Program-made: the position numbers and the translations under genes
The notes under the pieces: generated by a model
What the model was told of the DNA's origin: nothing
The model's database searches: none
The model's input: the letters and a program-made list of their open reading frames with translations, nothing else
Shown here: in pieces, positions 1 to 7,196 of the stretch
How positions within the stretch are numbered: the first letter of the stretch is position 1
Layout of the letters: every line of letters begins with the position of its first letter
From: Nostoc mirabile CHAB5784
Lineage (GTDB): Bacteria; Cyanobacteriota; Cyanobacteriia; Cyanobacteriales; Nostocaceae
Length of the DNA: 60,800 nt
Assembly (NCBI RefSeq): GCF_020829645.1
Contig: NZ_JAIVFS010000046.1
Location: 1-60,800 of the forward strand
Direction: 5' to 3'

Positions 1-1
1 C

Positions 2-49
2 ATCGCAGTACTGATCTACCACGGTGATCGTGGAGGTAGCCGTTCTTGA
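2..49 (+). CDS. 3' tail of an unidentified reading frame (partial)
   Basis: The first bases can be read as an open frame ending IYHGDRGGSRS followed by TGA at 47-49. The gene would start before the window. I do not recognise the tail; because it lies just before the point where hsdM coding sequence begins abruptly, it could be the end of a transposase or other inserted gene. Too short for any firm assignment. Confidence 0.25.
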   Translation: MAVLIYHGDRGGSRS

Positions 50-95
50 ACCCAATTAAATACCCTTGCTAAGTTAAACTGTTAGTAATTAATTA

Positions 96-111
96 TACTC
101 TCATGAGAGTA
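96..111. repeat. 16-bp perfect palindrome at the hsdM breakpoint
   Basis: TACTCTCATGAGAGTA is a perfect palindrome lying between the foreign tail ending at 49 and the first hsdM-like codons near 119. It may be part of the end of an inserted element or a weak terminator. Its stem is AT-rich and no T-run follows, so a strong terminator is unlikely. Confidence 0.4.
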
Positions 112-115
112 ATAA

Positions 116-1147
116 AAGAGCGTTAAAGAGTTTGCAGATTCAGCCGGGAAAAAAGGGGGCGAGTTTTATACGCCGCGTGAAGTAGTGCAACTGATGGTGC
201 GTCTGTTAAAACCTCAACCTGGGATGTCAGTTTATGATCCCTGTTGTGGTTCTGGGGGAATGTTAATTCAGTCCAAGCAATATGTAGAAGAATGTGGTCG
301 TGATGCCAGAAATTTAGCACTATACGGTCAGGATAACAACGGTGGCGTATGGGCAATTTGCAAAATTAATATGCTGCTGCACGGCATTAGAGATGCAGAT
401 ATACATAATGACGATACTCTGTTTAATCCTTTGCATATTGCTGACGGTGAACTAATCCGCTTTGACAGAGTAATCAGTAATCCGCCTTTTTCTCAAAACT
501 ATAGCCGCCAGGGAATGCAATTTTCTGGACGCTTTACGCATGGTTATTGTCCTGAGACGGGTAAAAAAGCAGATTTGATGTTTGCCCAGCACATGTTAGC
601 TGTTCTCAAAACTGATGGGATGATGGCGACGGTAATGCCGCATGGGGTACTGTTTCGCGGCGGAGAAGAAAAGAAAATTCGGGAGAGTTTTATTAAAAAT
701 GATCAATTAGAGGTGGTGATTGGCTTACCACCCAATTTGTTTTATGGCACAGGTATCCCCGCCTGTATTTTGGTGATGTGTCCACAAGGGGCGAAACCTG
801 TTGAACGCCAGGGAAAAGTTTTGTTTATTAATGCTGATGCTGAATATTATGCAGGTCGCGCTCAAAATTATTTGCGTCCTGAGCATATTGAAAAGATTTC
901 CTGGGTGTTTGAAAATTTTCTGTCTTTACCTGGATATTCAGCAGTAGTAACTAAAGAAGAATTAAGAGATAACGATTACAACTGCAATATCCGCCGCTAT
1001 GCTGACAATGCGCCACCACCAGAACCGCACGATGTACGGGCGCATTTGTTGGGGGGAATTCCTAAAGTAGAGGTAGAGGCCAAATCTTCGCTATTAGCAG
1101 CGCATGGGTTTGATGCAACTAGGATTTTTGTGGGAAGAAAGACCTAA
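116..1147 (+). pseudogene. hsdM: type I restriction-modification methyltransferase (HsdM), central fragment
   Basis: This is the catalytic core of a type I N6-adenine DNA methyltransferase. The SAM-binding motif I (DPCCGSGG, about 236-260) and the catalytic motif IV NPPF (about 481-490) are both present. The conserved lead-in GKKGGEFYTPREVV is read upstream of the first possible start, a GTG at 185, and the frame is closed by TAA at 113-115, so the normal N-terminal helical domain is absent. The frame ends at 1147 after AHGFDATRIFVGRKT, where intact HsdM proteins continue into a C-terminal domain. That domain is found as a separate gene at 1820-2887, after a Uma2-type gene. Seen: motifs and breaks. 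Inferred: one ancestral hsdM cut into pieces; its 5' part may survive outside the window. Whether the fragments still form an active methyltransferase cannot be told. Confidence 0.85.
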
Positions 1148-1215
1148 CCCCCTAGCCCCCTTCCCTTATAGGGAAGGGGGAAAATTCAAAGCCTCTCTCC
1201 TAAAAGGAGAGAGGT
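1143..1215. repeat. interspersed palindromic repeat (CCTAACCCCC...GGAGAGAGG family)
   Basis: Two hairpins in series: CCCTTCCCTTATAGGGAAGGG and CTCTCTCCTAAAAGGAGAGAG. The same family recurs at 5255-5345, around 6536-7160 (interrupted) and inside hsdR at 8250-8338. It sits at the break between the HsdM core and the Uma2 gene and may have mediated the rearrangement, or may simply act as a transcription terminator. Confidence 0.75.
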
Positions 1216-1243
1216 CAATATTTAATTTTGATGGTGCTTAATT

Positions 1244-1819
1244 ATGACTGTAACCTTACAATTACCTCCTAATCTGCAATTTACTGATGAGGAATTTGCA
1301 CAAATTGTAGCTGTGAATAAAGAATTACGACTAGAGTTAACTGCTGAAGGGGAATTAATTATCATGTCACCTACTGGTGGAGAAACGGGAAACCGTAATT
1401 TTGATTTATTAGGTCAGATATGGTTTTGGAGCAATCAAAATAATTTGGGAAAAGCTTTTGATTCTTCTACTGGGTTTAAACTGCCAAATGGGGCAACTCG
1501 TTCACCTGATGCTTCTTGGGTAAGGATAGAAAGATGGGATGCTCTTACCCCAGAACAAAGAAAGAAATTTATCCCTTTGTGTCCTGATTTTGCAGTGGAA
1601 TTAGTTTCTGAAACTGATGATGTGGAAGATACTAAAACCAAAATGGCGGAATACTTAGCAAATGGCTTACAACTGGGTTGGTTAATTAATCCTAAAGATA
1701 AAGAAGTAATCATTTATCGCCCAAATCTTGCACCAGAAGTTTTACAATCTCCCACAAGTTTATCGGGTGAAGATGTTCTCCCTGGTTTTGTTTTAAATTT
1801 ACAGCAGATTTTTACATAG
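1244..1819 (+). CDS. Uma2 family (DUF820) PD-(D/E)XK nuclease-like protein
   Basis: A 191-residue protein of the Uma2/DUF820 family, which is greatly expanded in cyanobacteria and has the PD-(D/E)XK nuclease fold. Visible landmarks are the N-terminal FTDEEF segment, the ELIIMSPTGGETG motif, SPDASWV (acidic residue of the active site, about residue 90), the DFAVELVSETDD strand (about 115-125) and the closing GEDVLPGF motif. The role of these proteins in cells is not established; some are annotated as endonucleases. The stop codon at 1817-1819 touches the ATG of the next gene, which is the severed C-terminal domain of HsdM, so the gene now sits in the middle of a former methyltransferase gene and probably drives translation of the downstream piece. 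Family assignment is secure; the substrate is unknown. Confidence 0.9.
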   Translation: MTVTLQLPPNLQFTDEEFAQIVAVNKELRLELTAEGELIIMSPTGGETGNRNFDLLGQIWFWSNQNNLGKAFDSSTGFKLPNGATRSPDASWVRIERWDALTPEQRKKFIPLCPDFAVELVSETDDVEDTKTKMAEYLANGLQLGWLINPKDKEVIIYRPNLAPEVLQSPTSLSGEDVLPGFVLNLQQIFT

Positions 1820-2887
1820 ATGAATGATTACCTTGATTTTATTTCTACAATCACAGAACGTTCTCAAATTAAAACTTTTATAGAATCTGATGCTGGTGTT
1901 CAGCAGCAAGAAGGCAAACTTTATAATGTGTTTGCTGCTTGGTGGCAAGTACACTCGACTAGTTTGGGTGACTTGCCTAAAACTAAAAAGGTGATGGAAC
2001 TCCGCGCTGAGTTTTTTAGTTCTTTTGTGGATAGCTTGGAACCTGTGGGATTACTTGACCGCTTTAAAGTGGCGGGTGTGGTTGCTAGTTGGTGGAATGA
2101 ACAGAGGTATGAACTGAGAACTTTATCAGAGTCAGGTTTTGGTGGTTTAGTTGATAGTTGGGTAGATACGATTAAAGATGCTTTAGAGCAAGATGATGAG
2201 GAGAAGAAAAAGCAGACAAAATTTGACCCTCTAAATCATAAGTTAGTCGGGCGGTTGATGCCGGATTATTTACAAGATATTGCTGAGGCTGAGGCGAAGA
2301 TTGCAGAATTAGAACAGCAAAAGTCAGCTTTTGAGCAGGGAGAGGAAGCTGAGGTGGATGTTGAAGAAGGTGAAGAATCAGAAGCGGTTAATATTGTCAA
2401 GGATTTAGAGGCAGACCTTAAGTATATAAAAAATTTGATTAAAGAGCCGAAGAAGGAACTCAAGATTTTAAAGAAGGCATCTTTATTTAATAAGGATAAA
2501 ATTGCTGAACTTGAGGTTTTTATTGAAGAGAATGAAGCGGAAATTGCCGAAATAGAAGCCCAACTAGAACCTTATAAGGAAATTGTTCAGCAGTTGAAGG
2601 AAGCAAAGGCAAAATTAAAGACGTTAAAGGATGAATTGGTGAACCGTTTGTCAGCTGCGCGGGCTGCGTTGACTGATGAAGATTGTCAGGAGTTAGTCTT
2701 AGCGATTTTCAAAGATGGGTTAATTGCTGAATTAGAGCGATATGTTACGGCACATCGTCAGCAGGTGATTGCGACGGTAGAGAATTGGTGGGATAAGTAT
2801 CGGGTGACGTTGCAGGATATTGAGACGGAACGGGATGCGGCAGCGAAGAAGTTGAATGAGTTTTTGCAGGGGTTGGGGTATGTTTAA
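1820..2887 (+). pseudogene. hsdM: HsdM C-terminal domain as a separate open reading frame
   Basis: A 355-residue frame that corresponds to the C-terminal part of large cyanobacterial HsdM proteins: an N-terminal segment with TERSQIKTFIESDAGVQ, VGLLDRFKVAGVVASWWNE and GFGGLVDSWVDTIK, then a long acidic coiled coil (about residues 150-300, rich in E, K, Q and A). In intact HsdM this domain follows the AHGFD segment directly and contacts HsdS and DNA. Here it starts at the base after the Uma2 stop. The end (NEFLQGLGYV) repeats at DNA level just before hsdS, which shows where the original gene end lay. It may still be translated by coupling to the Uma2 gene and complement the catalytic fragment, but this is inference. 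Confidence 0.8.
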
Positions 2888-2935
2888 GTCGTGTCACTAT
2901 AAAGGTAGGCTGGAAAATTGGGCAAATTATTTTGT

Positions 2936-3214
2936 ATGGAAAACCTAGTTATTCTTGACGATGTAGCAATACCATCCGAACTATTAGCAGCGACTGATAA
3001 AGCTATTCAACAAGGAAAAGCTAAAAGTCGTAATGATTTTATTGCTAAGGCTTTGCGTCGGGAACTAGAAGCAATAAAGCGGGCAGAAATTGATGCACAA
3101 TTAGCAGAAATGGTTAATGATGCGGATTACCAAAAGGATGTGTTGCAAATGGAAGCCGAATTTGCAACTGCTGAATGGGAAGCTTTTCAGTTATGGGATA
3201 TGCTTGATATATAG
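2936..3214 (+). CDS. ribbon-helix-helix (CopG/MazE-like) antitoxin
   Basis: A 92-residue protein starting at ATG 2936 (a longer TTG start at 2918 adds six unlikely residues). An N-terminal beta strand (MENLVILDDVAIP) followed by two helices with SRNDFIAKALRRELE is the ribbon-helix-helix DNA-binding pattern of CopG/MazE-type antitoxins. The C-terminal acidic tail would wrap a toxin. Usually such a gene is followed at once by a MazF/PemK toxin; none is seen here, and the next gene is a second antitoxin, so this one may be an orphan whose toxin was lost. It lies inside the 1-kb block inserted between hsdM and hsdS. Confidence 0.7.
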   Translation: MENLVILDDVAIPSELLAATDKAIQQGKAKSRNDFIAKALRRELEAIKRAEIDAQLAEMVNDADYQKDVLQMEAEFATAEWEAFQLWDMLDI

Positions 3215-3235
3215 TATTGATAGGATTAATAGCTG

Positions 3236-3451
3236 ATGAAAGTTAAAGTTACCGAACAAGGTGTAGTGATTCCTAAAGAGTTTCTAGAGGGAGTTAAAGA
3301 GGTAGAAATTCGCAAGGAAAATAATTTAATTGTAGTAATAACAACTATTAAAAGCGATCCAATTTTGGAGATGGGAATGAACCCTGTATCTTGTGGTGTT
3401 CCTAATGCTTCAGAACAGGCTGATACTTATATTTACGGTTCTGGTCAATGA
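3236..3451 (+). CDS. vapB: VapB-like antitoxin (AbrB/SpoVT-type N-terminus)
   Basis: A 71-residue protein beginning MKVKVTEQGVVIPKEFLEG, the swapped-hairpin pattern typical of small AbrB-like or VapB-like antitoxins, followed by a short variable tail. Its stop overlaps the start of the PIN-domain gene by four bases (ATGA), the usual antitoxin-toxin arrangement, so the two are almost certainly co-translated and form a neutralised complex that represses its own promoter. The tail (about residues 45-71) is Gly/Asn-rich and not distinctive. Confidence 0.75.
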   Translation: MKVKVTEQGVVIPKEFLEGVKEVEIRKENNLIVVITTIKSDPILEMGMNPVSCGVPNASEQADTYIYGSGQ

Positions 3452-3855
3452 CTACTGTTTTTTTAGATACGAGTTATATCATTGCCTTAGAAACATCTGA
3501 TGATATTAATCACGATGTAACATTAAAACATTGGCAAGTTTTTATTCAGGAATTACCTCGACTGGTAACTACATCTTATATTTTTGATGAGATAGTCACT
3601 TTTTTTAATAGTCGAAATCGTCATGCTAAAGCTGTTGAAGTTGGTAATCGCTTGCTAAGTAGTCCATCAGTTCAGTTTATTCATGTTGATGAAGTGCTGT
3701 TTTTTGAGGGGTGGCGATTATTCCAGCAGTATGATGATAAGTCTTATTCACTAACTGATTGTGTTTCGTTTGTGGTAATGAAACAGTTGGGAATCCGTAC
3801 AGCTTTAAGTTTTGACAAGCATTTTATTCAGGCTGGTTTTGAAAAGCTACCCTGA
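3448..3855 (+). CDS. vapC: VapC-type PIN-domain ribonuclease toxin
   Basis: A 135-residue PIN-domain protein. The metal-binding acidic residues of the fold are in place: Asp in FLDTSYI (about residue 7), Glu in FDEIVTF (about 48), Asp in LTDCVSF (about 104) and Asp in SFDKHF (about 122). PIN toxins of the VapC group cleave RNA, often tRNA or rRNA, and are held inactive by the partner encoded just upstream. The gene is part of the block between the two 32-bp repeats and ends seven bases before the second copy, so this module probably arrived as a unit in the restriction locus, where it would also stabilise the island. Confidence 0.88.
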   Translation: MTTVFLDTSYIIALETSDDINHDVTLKHWQVFIQELPRLVTTSYIFDEIVTFFNSRNRHAKAVEVGNRLLSSPSVQFIHVDEVLFFEGWRLFQQYDDKSYSLTDCVSFVVMKQLGIRTALSFDKHFIQAGFEKLP

Positions 3856-3890
3856 AAGCTGGTTAAATGAGCTTTTGCAGGGGTTGGGGT

Positions 3891-5228
3891 ATGCGTGAGG
3901 TTTTGGTTAAGAATCAGGAGTTTAAGGATTCGCCTGTTGGGAAGATTCCGACGGATTGGGAAGTATGTGCCATAGAGAATAAACTTCAACAAATTATTGA
4001 TTACCGAGGTAAAACTCCAGAGAAAACTAATTCCGGCGTTCCTTTAGTTACTGCAAAAAATGTTCGTGATGGGTATTTAGATCCAGAACCGCGTGAATAT
4101 ATTGATAAAAAAAATTATGACATCTGGATGAGACGCGGATTTGCAAAAGCTGAAGATGTTCTGTTTACAACTGAAGCTCCTTTAGGAAATGTTGCAAGAG
4201 TTCCCAGTTATAAAATTGCTTTAGCTCAACGTCTCCTTACACTTCGTGCTAGCCCTGAAGCACTTGATGCTGATTATTTATTTTGGTTACTGAATTGGTC
4301 TGAGTCTCGCCGACGATTAGAACAAAAATCAACAGGTTCAACAGTATTAGGAATTAAACAATCAGTATTTCGCAAAATTTTGTTTCGATTTCCTAATTTA
4401 CCTGAACAGCGACGTATTGCTGAGATTTTGGATACTATGGATGAAGCGATCGCACGCACATCTTCCCTTATTATAAAACTTAAACAAACCAAAGCCGGAC
4501 TACTGCAAGACTTGCTCACACGCGGGTTAGATAACGATAGCAAATTGAGAGATTCACAAGCGCATCCTGAACAGTTCAAAGATTCGGCGCTGGGGATGAT
4601 TCCGAAGGAGTGGGAGGTTAAATATTTAGGTCAAGTTCTCACCAGTATTGATGCAGGAAAAAGCCCTAATTGTCCTGATATACCAGCTTCAGGCAAAGAA
4701 TGGGGTGTTTTAAAAATCAGTGCAGTAAATCCTAATGGATTCAAGGCTGAAGAAAATAAAGTAATAATTAATCGACTTTTTATTAACCAAAATTATGAAG
4801 TAAAAGACGGTGATTTGCTTATAACAAGGTCAAACACCTATGAATTGGTAGGGTTAACTTGTTTGGTAAGAAATTCTCCATCTAGACTTTTACTTTGTGA
4901 CAAAACCTTACGTTTAAATATTGATTTAAATAGGGCAGAAGTAGAATTTATATTTTATGTTTTACAAATGCCTTATATTCGTTCACAAATTGAAAGTAAT
5001 GCTACTGGTAGTAGTGCAGGCATGAAGAACATCAGCCAAGATATTATTAAAAAATTTTTGGTACTTTTACCTGAAGATTTAGATGAACAAAACAGTATTA
5101 CCTGTTTATTAAATTCATACGACAATCGCATTCGCACAGAAGAAGCTTACCTTAACAAGCTCAAACTCCAAAAATACGGACTGATGCAAGACTTATTAAC
5201 TGGCAAAGTGCGGGTGAAAAATATCTAG
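3891..5228 (+). CDS. hsdS: type I restriction-modification specificity subunit HsdS
   Basis: The subunit that recognises the bipartite DNA target of the type I complex. About 445 residues with two target-recognition domains, each introduced by the same phrase: SPVGKIPTDWEV (about 12-23) and SALGMIPKEWEV (about 231-242). The two conserved helical regions that separate and close them are also repeated: LPEQRRIAEILDTMDEAI with KAGLLQDLLTRGL, and the C-terminal LLNSYDNRI with KYGLMQDLLTGKV. I choose ATG 3891 rather than 3867, because the upstream 24 bases belong to the duplicated end of hsdM; ancestrally hsdM (ending GLGYA) and hsdS overlapped here as ATGCGTGA. Gene and length look intact. hsdR follows only after 2.3 kb of toxin and repeat sequence. 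Confidence 0.92.
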   Translation: MREVLVKNQEFKDSPVGKIPTDWEVCAIENKLQQIIDYRGKTPEKTNSGVPLVTAKNVRDGYLDPEPREYIDKKNYDIWMRRGFAKAEDVLFTTEAPLGNVARVPSYKIALAQRLLTLRASPEALDADYLFWLLNWSESRRRLEQKSTGSTVLGIKQSVFRKILFRFPNLPEQRRIAEILDTMDEAIARTSSLIIKLKQTKAGLLQDLLTRGLDNDSKLRDSQAHPEQFKDSALGMIPKEWEVKYLGQVLTSIDAGKSPNCPDIPASGKEWGVLKISAVNPNGFKAEENKVIINRLFINQNYEVKDGDLLITRSNTYELVGLTCLVRNSPSRLLLCDKTLRLNIDLNRAEVEFIFYVLQMPYIRSQIESNATGSSAGMKNISQDIIKKFLVLLPEDLDEQNSITCLLNSYDNRIRTEEAYLNKLKLQKYGLMQDLLTGKVRVKNI

Positions 5229-5254
5229 ATAGCGCCGTGTGGGACTTTCTTTCA

Positions 5255-5345
5255 AACCTAACCCCCAGCCCCTTCCCTGCGAGTGTTGGGGAGCAAGAAT
5301 CAAAGCCTCTCTCCGTTTCGGGGAGAGGTTTGGAGAGGGGTTCCA
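5255..5345. repeat. interspersed palindromic repeat (CCTAACCCCC family)
   Basis: Starts AACCTAACCCCCAGCCCCTTCC and ends with the hairpin CCTCTCTCCGTTTCGGGGAGAGG. Same family as 1143-1215. It lies between the convergent ends of hsdS and the minus-strand gene at 5366, where it could serve as a bidirectional terminator. Confidence 0.75.
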
Positions 5346-5365
5346 AGAATAAATCGCGTTAGACA

Positions 5366-5746
5366 TCAACTTTTATTAGTAACCTCATAACTAGCAGTTA
5401 CCTTCCGTTGAGGTTCTAAACTTTTATCTCGATTTTGAAACTCATCTAACAACCGATAGAAACTATTTAAACCCTCTTGTTCACTCCCACAGTGAAGCAT
5501 AATTATCTTTGCCCAAGAGTTAGAAGTTGAGACATGATATTTTTTCTGCACCCAAGGTTGGAAATTTTCATGGAAATCATTCTCCCATGCGGTGGGTTCA
5601 ATATCTAACTCTCCCCTAGCAAATTCATATCCAACAATAAAATGAAATAAATCACTCACCGAAGCCTTACCAATATACATCCCCGGCTTCGTTTTAATTT
5701 TTTGCAAAACTTCATACAGTCCGCCCATATCAAACCCCCATTTCAA
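5366..5746 (-). CDS. hypothetical protein, probable immunity partner of the papain-fold toxin
   Basis: A 126-residue protein; a start at 5728 (MGGLYEVLQ) is also possible and gives a more usual length. It has the N-terminal pattern LxxIKTKPGMYIGK followed by a helical region with FHFIVGYEFARGE and a Trp/His-rich centre, and ends in a helix LNSFYRLLDEF. Proteins with this KPGMYIGK beginning are found beside toxin genes in many bacteria, and here the gene lies 15-30 bases downstream of the papain-fold toxin on the same strand. An immunity role is therefore inferred from position, not from a motif with known function. No signal peptide or membrane segment is visible. Confidence 0.6.
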   Translation of the reverse strand: MKWGFDMGGLYEVLQKIKTKPGMYIGKASVSDLFHFIVGYEFARGELDIEPTAWENDFHENFQPWVQKKYHVSTSNSWAKIIMLHCGSEQEGLNSFYRLLDEFQNRDKSLEPQRKVTASYEVTNKS

Positions 5747-5760
5747 CCTATAAAACTATT

Positions 5761-6293
5761 TTATAACTGCGGCAATTCTTGAATGATAAATTGTTCACTT
5801 GGACAGCTAAAATCATCCATCCAATCTTCTCTCGTCAATCCATCTGTTGAGAGATTATCAAATACTCGCCCACGAACTTCTACACCGTAGTGTTTACCAT
5901 TAAGTGTAATTGACTCATTTATCCCGCGACGTTCCAAGCGCTTACTCAGGGAGCATCCCAATTTTGCAAGAATATGTTTGTCATTGCGAATGAAGCGGTA
6001 GCGTAGTGAAGCAATCGCAAGAGATGGGATTGCTTCACTCCACTACGTTGCGTTCGCAATGACAATTCATAACATGGGTTTGATATAACTTACACATTTG
6101 GGATGCTCTCCTTACTCAAAATATAATACTCCTTACGCTTTGTTGTCCTAATAAAAATAATTTTTCCCTCAATACCATTTTCTTGTAACCATTGCATCAC
6201 AGCAGTAGCACATTCGTCACATTTATACAGGTTAAATTTTGCGACTATTTTACCGACTTCCTGATAAATCTCCTCATCAGATAACTGACTCAC
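5761..6293 (-). pseudogene. papain-fold toxin gene, split by a MITE
   Basis: Two pieces on the minus strand make one protein. The N-terminal piece (6293-6119) reads MSQLSDEEIYQEVGKIV and contains the catalytic Cys region YKCDECATAV; the C-terminal piece (5940-5761) contains the catalytic His region LNGKHYGVEVRGRVFDN and the closing CPSEQFIIQEL. Together they match the short (about 120-residue) papain-fold toxin domain protein common in Nostoc. Removing the 162-bp element at 5949-6110 and one copy of its 8-bp target duplication joins YYILSK to RLERRGINES in frame without any other change. The toxin is therefore almost certainly inactivated by a recent insertion. The translated fragments, 67 and 66 residues, each lack half of the active site. 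Confidence 0.88.
5949..6110. mobile_element. MITE with imperfect 19-bp terminal inverted repeats and 8-bp target duplication
   Basis: Left end GGGAGCATCCCAATTTTGC (5949-5967) and the complement of the right end, GAGAGCATCCCAAATGTGT (6110-6092), match at 15 of 19 positions. It is flanked by the direct repeat CTTACTCA at 5941-5948 and 6111-6118. It has no coding capacity. Its centre holds a further palindrome (TGTCATTGCGAATG...CGCAATGACA, 5979-6063) that also occurs in the element at 30779-30907. The 8-bp duplication shows true transposition, presumably driven by a transposase elsewhere in the genome. Confidence 0.92.
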
Positions 6294-6553
6294 CCACTCA
6301 CCCCGGCATCAATTAACAATTCAAAATTCAAAACTTGTACTGAGCGGCGTCGAAGTATTCAAAATTCAAACATTTTAGACATTTCAGACGGGGATTTAAA
6401 CCCCGACTGAAATGGATGCTACATGTAATGGTTGGGGTCTTAAACCCTTTAATTTACGATAAATATATTCAGTAATAGTATTATGAGCCATAAGCAAGCC
6501 TGACTTTTCACGTTATGTGGAAAAGCTAACGATTCACCTAACCCCCTAACCCA

Positions 6554-6720
6554 GGGCTATTTCATTCTCCGAAAAGCCCGCCTCAGAATGAATTCACCAG
6601 TCTAATAGCGAAAGTCATCTAAAGATGACTGAGAAAAGGTTCTAGTCCGTTTTAACGGACTTTAGCTAAAAGCCAAAGAACTTTAGTTCTGGGCGGTTTA
6701 TGTATAGAATGAAATAGCCC
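6554..6720. mobile_element. 167-bp MITE-like element with 15-bp perfect inverted ends
   Basis: GGGCTATTTCATTCT at 6554-6568 and AGAATGAAATAGCCC at 6706-6720. The interior has small hairpins such as GTCCGTTTTAACGGAC. It lies within a CCTAACCCCC-family repeat: CCTAACCC on the left and TAACCCCCAACCC on the right. A target duplication may be present but is blurred by the low complexity of the flanks. Confidence 0.75.
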
Positions 6721-6774
6721 TAACCCCCAACCCGTGGCGGGAAGGGGGAAAATTCAAAGTCTCTCTCCTAAGAG

Positions 6775-7133
6775 GCTACGGTGTACACACAAGTCTGAAA
6801 TAGCTGATTAACCAAGGTTTTACCCCACCCCCAACCCCTCTCGAAAAGCAAAGCTGTTTCATTCCCTCAAAGGCTCAAAAAAGACTTGTGTTCTGAACGA
6901 ATGGACTTGTGTTCTGAACGAATGGACTTGTGTTCTGAACGAATGGACTTGTGTTCTGAACGAATGGACTTGTGTTCTGAACGAATGGACTTGTGTTCTG
7001 AACGAACGGACTTGTGTTCTGAACGAATGGACTTGTGTTCTGAACGAATGGACTTGTGTTCTGAACGAATGGACTTGTGTTCTGAACGAATGGACTTGTG
7101 TTCTGAACGAATGGACTTGTGTGTACACCGTAG
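6775..7133. mobile_element. 359-bp element carrying a 21-bp tandem array, 8-bp target duplication
   Basis: Inverted ends GCTACGGTGTACACACAAG (6775-6793) and CTTGTGTGTACACCGTAG (7116-7133), flanked by CCTAAGAG at 6767-6774 and 7134-7141. Excision restores the perfect hairpin CTCTCTCCTAAGAGGAGAGAG seen in other copies of the host repeat. Between about 6882 and 7118 lie 11 copies of a 21-bp unit (core ACTTGTGTTCTGAACGAATG), one of them with a single change (GAACGAACGG). Because 21 is a multiple of 3, both strands stay open, but there is no start site or codon pattern of a gene. Confidence 0.88.
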
Positions 7134-7196
7134 CCTAAGAGGAGAGAGATTTAGAGAGAGGTTTTCCAGATACCGTGAAAAGTCAGATAAGCAAGC

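Larger units (their letters stand above)
2851..3893. repeat. 32-bp direct repeat bracketing the toxin-antitoxin insert
   Basis: Copies at 2851-2882 and 3862-3893 match at 30 of 32 positions (both contain TTTTGCAGGGGTTGGGGTATG minus the first T in part). The first copy is the end of the HsdM C-terminal gene; the second overlaps the true hsdS start at 3891 and still encodes a LQGLGYA-stop end. The repeat unit spans 1011 bp and brackets the antitoxin and VapBC genes. Confidence 0.85.

Noticed and set aside
1..115. 3' end of a group II intron in hsdM
   Set aside because: The CTACCACG...CGTGGAGGTAG hairpin could suggest domain VI, but no domain V sequence follows the pattern and the bases can be read as a coding tail.
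2918..2935. TTG start six codons before the RHH antitoxin
   Set aside because: ATG 2936 fits the family beginning; the extra residues are not of the RHH type.
3867..3890. ATG 3867 as hsdS start
   Set aside because: These bases are the duplicated hsdM end; ATG 3891 is the ancestral start.
6882..7118. CRISPR array
   Set aside because: Units are contiguous 21-mers without unique spacers and no cas gene is near. The same applies to the other arrays.
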